This document shows positions 7,939 to 14,779 of a stretch of DNA of 14,779 bases, piece by piece. Under the pieces are notes generated by a model. It saw only the letters and a list, made by a program, of their open reading frames with translations. It had not been told where the DNA came from and made no database searches. Position 1 is the stretch's first letter, and each line of letters opens with the position of its first letter. Origin of the DNA: an uncultured Faecalibacterium sp. (GTDB lineage: Bacteria > Bacillota > Clostridia > Oscillospirales > Ruminococcaceae); assembly GCA_900551435.1 (NCBI GenBank), contig URVW01000061.1, positions 1-14,779 on the forward strand. The letters are read 5' to 3'. The translations under genes and the position numbers were made by a program.

Positions 7939-7995
7939 GTTGTCATTCCCGAAAAAGCGCTGTTTGGCTGACTTTCCATGCGTGAGAGTTATAAT

Positions 7996-8036
7996 AAAAA
8001 CAGCCAAAAGGCCTCCGCGATCACGGAGGCCCTTTG
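7996..8036 (-). terminator. Intrinsic terminator after metY
   Basis: On the minus strand, GGCCTCCG (8031-8024) and CGGAGGCC (8017-8010) form an 8-bp GC-rich stem with a 6-base loop. The RNA then reads TTTTGGCTGTTTTTAT. It lies about 50 bases after the metY stop. The plus-strand side lacks a T-run, so it acts for metY only. Confidence 0.85.
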
Positions 8037-8087
8037 GCGTTACACACACATACAAGGAAGAAAATGGGAGAGTTTTAAGCTTGAAGT

Positions 8088-9377
8088 TTATTCGCCGCGG
8101 ACAGCTGCAAAGCCAGCTTCGAGGTCGGCGATGATGTCATCGATATGCTCCGTACCGATGGACAGGCGGATGGTGTTCTGATAGATCTGCTGCTCGGCCA
8201 GCTCCTCGTCGTTCAGCTGGCTGTGGGTGGTGGAAGCCGGGTGGATGACCAGGCTCTTCACGTCAGCAACGTTTGCCAGCAGGGAGAAAACCTTCAGATT
8301 GTCGATGAACTTGAAGGCTTCCTCACGTCCGCCCTTGATGTTGAAGGTGAAGATGGAAGCGCCGCCGTTGGGGAAGTACTTCTCATACAGAGCGTGGTCG
8401 GGGTGATCCGGCAGAGAAGGGTGGTTGACCTTCTCGACCTGCGGATGGTTGGCGAGGAACTCGACGACCTTCTTGGTGTTCTCGACATGGCGCTCGATGC
8501 GGAGGCTCAGCGTCTCCGTGCCCTGCAGCAGCAGGAAGGCGTTGAACGGAGAAATGGTAGCGCCGGTATCACGCAGCAGGATGGCGCGGATGTAGGTGAC
8601 GAAAGCAGCGGGGCCGGCAGCCTCGGCGAAGGAAACGCCGTGGTAGCTGGGGTTGGGAGCGGCGATGTTGGGATAACGGCCGCTGGCCTTCCAGTCGAAG
8701 TTGCCGCTGTCCACGATGATGCCGCCCAGCGTCGTGCCGTGACCGCCGATAAACTTGGTGGCGGAGTGGACGACGATATCTGCGCCGTGCTCGATGGGAC
8801 GGATGAGGTACGGAGTGCCGAAGGTGTTATCGATGACCAGCGGCAGACCGTGCTTATGAGCGATGGCAGCGATGGCGTCGATGTCGGGGATATCGCTGTT
8901 AGGGTTGCCCAGCGTCTCCAGATAGACCGCCTTGGTGTTGGGCTGGATGGCGTTCTCGACCTCGGCCAGATCGTGGGCGTTCACGAAGGTGGTCGTTACG
9001 CCGAACTGGCTCAGGGTGTGCTCCAGCAGGTTGTAGCTGCCGCCGTAGATGGTCTTTTGAGCCACGATGTGGTCGCCGGCCTGTGCCAGAGCTTCGATGG
9101 TGTAGGTGATGGCGGCAGCGCCGGAAGCAGTTGCCAGAGCGGCCACGCCGCCTTCCAGAGCAGCGATGCGCTTTTCAAAAACGTCCTGCGTGGAGTTGGT
9201 CAGACGGCCATAGATGTTGCCGGCATCAGCCAGACCGAAACGGTCTGCAGCGTGCTGGCTGTTGCGGAACACATAAGAAGTGGTCTGGTAAATGGGAACT
9301 GCACGGGAATCGGTAGCGGGATCGGCCTGCTCCTGGCCAACGTGCAGCTGAAGGGTCTCAAATTTATAGTTAGACAT
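8088..9377 (-). CDS. metY: O-acetylhomoserine sulfhydrylase (MetY)
   Basis: MetY is a PLP enzyme of the Cys/Met metabolism family. It makes homocysteine from O-acetylhomoserine and sulfide (direct sulfhydrylation); many members also accept O-acetylserine. The 429-residue length is typical of the MetY branch and longer than cystathionine synthases/lyases (about 380-400). Visible signatures are LHVGQEQADPATDSRAVPIY at the N-terminus, SGAAAITYT near 85-93, the PLP-ring aspartate D183 in VIDNTFGTP, and the Schiff-base lysine K208 in HSATKFIGGHGTTLGG. The start ATG has a moderate GAGAGG site. It stands alone on the minus strand, divergent from the methionine synthase genes, which fits a homocysteine-to-methionine pathway. 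Regulation is likely through its roughly 290-base leader, which holds a short ORF and a terminator. Confidence 0.95.
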   Translation of the reverse strand: MSNYKFETLQLHVGQEQADPATDSRAVPIYQTTSYVFRNSQHAADRFGLADAGNIYGRLTNSTQDVFEKRIAALEGGVAALATASGAAAITYTIEALAQAGDHIVAQKTIYGGSYNLLEHTLSQFGVTTTFVNAHDLAEVENAIQPNTKAVYLETLGNPNSDIPDIDAIAAIAHKHGLPLVIDNTFGTPYLIRPIEHGADIVVHSATKFIGGHGTTLGGIIVDSGNFDWKASGRYPNIAAPNPSYHGVSFAEAAGPAAFVTYIRAILLRDTGATISPFNAFLLLQGTETLSLRIERHVENTKKVVEFLANHPQVEKVNHPSLPDHPDHALYEKYFPNGGASIFTFNIKGGREEAFKFIDNLKVFSLLANVADVKSLVIHPASTTHSQLNDEELAEQQIYQNTIRLSIGTEHIDDIIADLEAGFAAVRGE

Positions 9378-9422
9378 GTTAATTACCTCTCTATTTGTAC
9401 TATCTGTATAATCCTATCTTAC

Positions 9423-9463
9423 AAAAAATCCCGGTCACTGTTGTAAAAAGCAGTGATACCGGG
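9423..9463 (-). terminator. Intrinsic terminator inside the metY leader
   Basis: On the minus strand, the arms CCCGGT-AT-CACTG (9463-9451) and CAGTGACCGGG (9440-9430) pair over 11 bp with a 2-base bulge, then comes A followed by six T residues. It lies between the metY promoter and the metY start, so it can only act as an attenuator of metY. Its 5' arm sequence GCCCGGT (9464-9458) can also pair exactly with ACCGGGC (9558-9552) inside the upstream short ORF. Confidence 0.85.
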
Positions 9464-9490
9464 CTGAAAATCATCTTTGTTCTGCTGAGG

Positions 9491-9619
9491 TCACATTCGC
9501 GTCCACATTCGACCCGTGGAGGGCAAAGCACAGCAGTTCGTCAGAGTTTCTGCCCGGTCTGCGTACATTCGCCCACAGCGGAAATTTGCGTGGAGCAGGT
9601 TTTTCCAGATCAACGTCAT
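9491..9619 (-). CDS. 42-codon leader ORF upstream of metY (candidate attenuator peptide)
   Basis: A short frame starts at ATG 9619 with AAAGGAGG about 8 bases upstream, the strongest ribosome site in this leader, and ends with TGA at 9493-9491. It lies between the consensus metY promoter and the metY leader terminator, so it is transcribed ahead of metY. The 42 residues show no membrane segment or known domain. Codon content stands out: tandem Cys codons TGC-TGT at residues 29-30, another Cys at 15, and three CGA-ATG (Arg-Met) pairs at 17-18, 37-38 and 41-42, the last just before the stop. Family knowledge: attenuator peptides of amino-acid genes carry codons for the pathway product, here sulfur amino acids. 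I infer that ribosome stalling on it controls metY. It could instead be a small protein in its own right, or a chance frame over a structured RNA. Confidence 0.6.
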   Translation of the reverse strand: MTLIWKNLLHANFRCGRMYADRAETLTNCCALPSTGRMWTRM

Positions 9620-9674
9620 CGTCGTGCCCTCCTTTCTCGGAATTCCCCACCAGCTTGGTAGATTTGTTGTCTGC

Positions 9675-9703
9675 ATTATATTCCCATTTACCCAGATTGT
9701 CAA
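9675..9703 (-). promoter_or_regulatory. metY promoter (TTGACA-17-TATAAT)
   Basis: On the minus strand, TTGACA (9703-9698) and TATAAT (9680-9675) match the housekeeping consensus in all 12 positions with 17-base spacing. The start is predicted near 9668, leaving a leader of about 290 bases before metY. Such a strong promoter in front of a biosynthetic gene suggests control occurs after initiation. Confidence 0.92.
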
Positions 9704-9748
9704 TAGGTTTATAGAAAAATCTTCAAAAAAGTTTTCCGCGGGCTGGGA

Positions 9749-9776
9749 TCGACAAACCCGACCGATTCGCTATAAT
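9749..9776 (+). promoter_or_regulatory. Upstream promoter of the metH operon (TCGACA-16-TATAAT)
   Basis: TCGACA (9749-9754) and TATAAT (9771-9776) are 16 bases apart. This is the distal of two tandem candidates for the metH operon, and it overlaps the -35 of the next one only slightly downstream. Confidence 0.6.
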
Positions 9777-9779
9777 TGG

Positions 9780-9808
9780 TTGACCCTGCGCCCCGGCTGC
9801 TGTATACT
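9780..9808 (+). promoter_or_regulatory. Proximal promoter of the metH operon (TTGACC-17-TATACT)
   Basis: TTGACC (9780-9785) and TATACT (9803-9808) are separated by exactly 17 bases. A start near 9815 would leave about 23 bases before the ATG at 9838, which is served by AAGGGGG at 9824-9830. This is the better placed of the two candidates. Confidence 0.75.
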
Positions 9809-9837
9809 AAGTTTATTCTCATGAAGGGGGTGCGGCG

Positions 9838-10513
9838 ATGTCCATCGGGCCAAGCCGTCCGCTCGTGCTGGAAAAGCCGGAAACCATCGACCTGAAACAG
9901 GCGGCGCGGTATTTCGGCCAGCGGGGCGAAACGGATGCTTCCACGGAAGCTTTATTAAAGAAGTGTGCGGTCCCGCTGCTGGCAGCGGCGACGCCCCGGG
10001 CCGTCTGGCTGGAAGGGGATGTGGACAGCCTGACCGAAGCGGGGCTGCTGCAGGGCAGCGATGTGTTCCGGCATCTGACCGGCTGCCATTCGGCCGTTCT
10101 GCTGGCCGTGACGCTAGGTCCCGGCGTGGATGCGCAGATCCGGCGGGCCGGCATCGGCGACATCGCGGCGGGTGTTGCGTCGGACGCACTGGGTTCCGCG
10201 CTGGCGGAACAGGCCGCAGACCTTGCCGAAGCCGAACTCCGCCAGTGGGCCGCAGAACAGGGAAAGTATCTGACTGGCCGCTACTCGCCGGGATACGGCG
10301 ATTGGCCCATCACGGTACAGCCCAAGGTGGCTGCTGTGCTGGATACCGTCCGCCGCGCCGGTCTGTGCGTCACCGACACCAACCTGATGACTCCGCGCAA
10401 GAGCATCACGGCGCTGATGGGGGTCAGCGACCACCCGGTCAAGGGACATCTTGCGGGGTGCGGCCACTGTGTGCTGCGCACCCGCTGTGAATATCGAAAG
10501 AGGGGAATTACCT

Positions 10514-10527
<14 letters not shown>
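9838..10527 (+). CDS. Stand-alone methionine synthase reactivation-domain protein
   Basis: This 229-residue protein resembles the C-terminal activation domain of cobalamin-dependent methionine synthase, which binds S-adenosylmethionine for reductive remethylation of oxidised cob(II)alamin. The key motif is RYSPGYGDWP at 148-157, matching the RxxPGYG SAM-binding loop, followed by the TDTNLMTPRKSITALMG segment (179-195) typical of the domain. The start follows AAGGGGG. Its last 14 bases overlap the start of metH, which lacks this domain, so the two products should form one functional enzyme and be translationally coupled. Oddity: beyond the domain core there is a Cys-rich tail (C208, C211, C217, C226) that E. 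coli MetH does not have and that looks metal-binding. A role outside MetH is possible but unlikely given the context. Confidence 0.9.
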
Positions 10528-12940
<2,413 letters not shown>

Positions 12941-12951
12941 TAAAAACAGCA

Positions 12952-13001
12952 AAGCCCCGGGAACTTTCCGCCGAAATGGCAGAGGGTCCCGGGGCTTTTT
13001 T
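12952..13001 (+). terminator. metH terminator, probably bidirectional
   Basis: AAGCCCCGGGA (12952-12962) and TCCCGGGGCTT (12987-12997) pair over 11 bp, with a 24-base loop and a T-run at 12996-13001. On the minus strand the same stem is followed by TTTGCTGTTTTT, so it can also end transcription of the GGDEF gene. That gene's TAA stop (13002-13000) lies inside the A/T tract of the element. Confidence 0.88.
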
Positions 13002-13896
13002 ACTGCTGCTTGTGCAGCTTCTTTTGTTCGTACATCGAGGCATCGGCCTGACGCAGCAGCTCGGCAGGGTCCACGACGCCGTGCCCTTTGGGCAGATGGA
13101 GCAAGCCGAAGCTGAAGTTCTGGGGATACCGGGGCGAAGAATCCTCGAGGAAGGATTCCTGAATGTCGGTCAGCTCCCGCTGGGCTAAGGCGAGCGGGCA
13201 GTTTTTGAGCAGGATGCAGAATTCGTCGCCGCCCACCCGGGCAAAAAAGTCCGAGACCCGCAGGTGCAGCTTGACCAGCTCGGTGAACCGGCAGAGATAG
13301 CGGTCGCCTTCGGCGTGGCCGAAGGTGTCGTTGACATATTTCAGGTGGTCGAGGTCGCAGAAACAGAACACGAATTCGGAGTCGGTTTTCAACAATTTGT
13401 CGAGGTTCTCGTTGAAAGAATGCCGGTTTCCGATCTGGGTCAGCGGATCGAGAGAAACTTCCTTTTCCAGCGCATCCGCGTATTCTTTTTCCAGCTGGGC
13501 CTCGCGCCGCAGGGCGGCTTCCCGCTCTTTGAGCTGGGCGGTCATGGTGTTGAACGCCTCCGAAAACTCGCCCAGATAGGAGACGGTCTGGGAGTAATCG
13601 CCCTTTGCGACCTGCTTGGCTTGCCACGTTAAATGGTTCAGGTTGGCCTGAATGTTCTTGAGGTTCTCGCACAGCGGATTGGTGCGGGAAGGGTAGCAGT
13701 CGTTCAAATTTCCCGTGGACAACGCGGCGGAGTAGGCTTTCATTTCCCGCACGGCCTGTTCCAGATATTGCAGCCCCATTCCCAGCTTGCGGTACGGTTC
13801 GTCCAGCGCTTCGAGGTCCAGCGGCTCCACCTTGGAGTCGTAGAGGATGCTGCGCAGATATTCAAACAGCAGGGCGCAGTTTTTGTCCTCCATCAT
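13000..13896 (-). CDS. Diguanylate cyclase with HAMP-like and GGDEF domains
   Basis: The protein is predicted to make cyclic di-GMP from two GTP. Of 298 residues, about 1-85 are helical with no membrane span or known domain; about 86-125 resemble a HAMP-type linker (QVAKGDYSQTV, GEFSEAFNTMTAQL); about 122-148 are a charged coiled coil; about 149-298 are the GGDEF domain. The active site is intact, with GGDEF at 222-226 in RVGGDEFCILL. An inhibitory site RxxD (R213-D216) lies exactly five residues upstream, so product feedback is likely. SLDPLTQIGNRHSF at 148-161 is the usual domain entry. Its start codon overlaps the stop of the V4R gene by 4 bp (ATGA), so both are made together. Oddity: a HAMP-like segment without any transmembrane helix, suggesting cytosolic signalling with the V4R protein as sensor. 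Confidence 0.92.
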   Translation of the reverse strand: MMEDKNCALLFEYLRSILYDSKVEPLDLEALDEPYRKLGMGLQYLEQAVREMKAYSAALSTGNLNDCYPSRTNPLCENLKNIQANLNHLTWQAKQVAKGDYSQTVSYLGEFSEAFNTMTAQLKEREAALRREAQLEKEYADALEKEVSLDPLTQIGNRHSFNENLDKLLKTDSEFVFCFCDLDHLKYVNDTFGHAEGDRYLCRFTELVKLHLRVSDFFARVGGDEFCILLKNCPLALAQRELTDIQESFLEDSSPRYPQNFSFGLLHLPKGHGVVDPAELLRQADASMYEQKKLHKQQ

Positions 13897-14450
13897 ACAC
13901 CGCTTTCCGGTGCGTCAGGCTCCACTTCGGCGCGGAAGCGGCAGACGCGGTCGCCGGTGGCCCAGCAGTCCACTTCCACTGCCTGATATTCCTTGCCGGA
14001 ATAGAGCGACAGGATGCCTGAGATGAAGCCCTCATCGTAGTTGCAGACGGTCTCGCCCAGCACCGGAAGACCGGAACAGTCAGCATCCTCGGAGACGGTC
14101 AGCATGATCTTTCCGCTGGCTTCGTCCACGCTCTCGATGCGCAGGATACCGATCTTGAGCTTCTGCATCTCGTCCTGCAGCTGTCCCACGAACTGGTCCA
14201 GCGGCTGGTCCATGTTGAGGAAGTTCTTGGTGAAGTATTCGCCCGCCATCCGCCCCGCAGAGCGGAAAATATCGATCTGGCCCTCCCGCCCAAAGCGGCG
14301 CACCAGCTCTTCGCGCAGGGAGTATTCCAGCATCCGGTAAACGATGACGGGCAGCTCTGCACCGAGGTTTCCGCGGCTGGATTCATCGTAGCGCAGATAG
14401 TCCTCCAGCGTCAGAGGTTTGTGGTCCATCGTGAAAATATTTCCTTCCAT
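13893..14450 (-). CDS. V4R-domain sensor protein
   Basis: The C-terminal half resembles the V4R (4-vinyl reductase) domain, a small-molecule-binding fold found in methanogenesis, photosynthesis and signalling proteins. The key segment is EVDCWATGDRVCRF (159-172), with C162 and C170 in the family's C-x-A-x-G-D-x-x-C arrangement. It follows a conserved-looking CNYDEGFISGIL at 136-147. The N-terminal part is helical and has no membrane span or catalytic motif. Of 185 residues, four cysteines (125, 136, 162, 170) could bind a metal. The start at 14450 has GAAGGGGAAG 7 bases upstream. A second ATG seven codons in (after GGAAGG) is an alternative start. The stop overlaps the start of the GGDEF gene by 4 bp, so I infer it is the input sensor for that cyclase; the ligand is unknown. 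Confidence 0.85.
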   Translation of the reverse strand: MEGNIFTMDHKPLTLEDYLRYDESSRGNLGAELPVIVYRMLEYSLREELVRRFGREGQIDIFRSAGRMAGEYFTKNFLNMDQPLDQFVGQLQDEMQKLKIGILRIESVDEASGKIMLTVSEDADCSGLPVLGETVCNYDEGFISGILSLYSGKEYQAVEVDCWATGDRVCRFRAEVEPDAPESGV

Positions 14451-14492
14451 AAAGAGACTTCCCCTTCAAAAACAAATTTATGTTACATCTGA

Positions 14493-14506
14493 CCAGAAAC
14501 TTCTGG
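14493..14506 (-). repeat. Perfect inverted repeat in the V4R-gene leader
   Basis: CCAGAA and TTCTGG are separated by AC on the plus strand, a perfect 6+2+6 palindrome about 43 bases before the V4R start codon. A 2-base loop is too tight for a clean RNA hairpin, so a protein-binding operator is at least as likely. Confidence 0.55.
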
Positions 14507-14520
14507 ACCGGTAAAGATTT

Positions 14521-14547
14521 CTTAGCCAACCTGACGACTAAGCTTAG
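14521..14547 (-). repeat. Nested inverted repeats at the predicted start of the V4R-GGDEF transcript
   Basis: On the minus strand CTTAGTC and GGCTAAG (14542-14536 and 14527-14521) pair over 7 bp, including one G-T, around an 8-base loop. The exact 10-base palindrome CTAAGCTTAG (14538-14547) overlaps the same stretch and abuts the -10 region. This could be a 5'-end RNA hairpin or an operator. Confidence 0.45.
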
Positions 14548-14580
14548 TATATCATATTTTTAGGGGATAATCTAGGTCAA
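14546..14580 (-). promoter_or_regulatory. Candidate promoter of the V4R-GGDEF operon
   Basis: On the minus strand TTGACC (14580-14575) is followed after 18 bases by TATGAT (14556-14551). An overlapping extended -10, TGATATACT, uses TATACT (14551-14546) but would be 23 bases from that -35. Initiation near 14544-14539 would give a leader of about 90 bases. Confidence 0.6.
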
Positions 14581-14612
14581 AATGAGAAATCATGGAAATA
14601 GTGGAAATGAAA

Positions 14613-14642
14613 CTCCCCCTCTGCAGCGCGGCAGAGGGGGAG
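14613..14642 (-). terminator. Hairpin ending the gene at the right edge
   Basis: A perfect 12-bp GC-rich stem, CTCCCCCTCTGC (14613-14624) and GCAGAGGGGGAG (14631-14642), has a 6-base loop. On the minus strand it is followed by TTTCATTTCC, a weak but usable T-rich tail, and it lies about 77 bases past the stop of the truncated gene. The remaining bases 14643-14718 show nothing else I can support. Confidence 0.65.
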
Positions 14643-14718
14643 AAAAGGCTCCGGCATCCGGAAAAAGATTGTGAAGTGTGGATGGATTCGGAAAAGGATG
14701 CGCAGAGCGGGGTCCGAT

Positions 14719-14779
14719 TTACTGCGGTGCATTCTCAGCGTTCGAAATGACGCCGTAGAACTCGCTGGATGTCTTGGAG
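14719..14779 (-). CDS. C-terminal end of an unidentified protein, cut by the window edge
   Basis: On the minus strand a frame enters at the window edge and reads 19 residues ending ...FYGVISNAENAPQ before TAA at 14721-14719. It is supported by the hairpin terminator that follows on the same strand and by the lack of another gene here. The fragment is too short to name a family. Confidence 0.4.
   Translation of the reverse strand, partial: SKTSSEFYGVISNAENAPQ

Noticed and set aside
7968..7995. Promoter-like CTGACT-16-TATAAT on the plus strand
   Set aside because: The -35 is weak, no plus-strand gene follows, and the site lies in the AT-rich tail of the metY terminator.
9378..9668. SAM-I (S-box) riboswitch upstream of metY
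   Set aside because: The conserved S-box core sequences (such as the GGTGGAGGGACTGGCCC region) are absent, although a terminator is present.

Overview
The window looks like chromosomal DNA of a GC-rich gut Clostridium relative, probably the Oscillospirales (Ruminococcaceae, Faecalibacterium-like). This rests on the mix of strong Shine-Dalgarno sites, near-consensus sigma-A promoters, a T-box leader, LeuA of the long LeuA2 type, an FtsH with a HEIGH zinc motif, and a methionine synthase split from its reactivation domain. The genus is an inference; no rRNA or tRNA gene is present.

Layout. (1) 88-5074, minus strand: leucine operon leuA-leuC-leuD-leuB behind a consensus promoter and a T-box attenuator with its own terminator. 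(2) 5251-7137, plus: ftsH (membrane AAA+ zinc protease) from a divergent promoter. (3) 7243-7869, plus: a secreted protein of unknown function, then a strong terminator. (4) 8008-9703, minus: metY (O-acetylhomoserine sulfhydrylase), with a long 5' leader holding a 42-codon open reading frame and an intrinsic terminator. (5) 9749-13001, plus: a MetH reactivation-domain protein overlapping metH, which lacks that domain. (6) 13000-14580, minus: a V4R sensor-domain protein overlapping a GGDEF diguanylate cyclase by 4 bp. (7) 14719-14779, minus: the last 19 codons of an unidentified gene.

How the genes fit together. leuA, leuCD and leuB convert 2-ketoisovalerate plus acetyl-CoA to 2-ketoisocaproate, and uncharged tRNA-Leu should switch the operon on. 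MetY makes homocysteine from O-acetylhomoserine and sulfide, and MetH plus its separate activator methylate it to methionine. The two methionine units are divergent and share one intergenic control region. The V4R/GGDEF pair looks like a ligand-sensing c-di-GMP module.

The most interesting unexplained element is the metY leader: a well-initiated short ORF with tandem Cys codons and three Arg(CGA)-Met(ATG) pairs, placed so that ribosome position could decide between a terminator and a competing antiterminator. The pairings were found by eye and no folding or database search was run.
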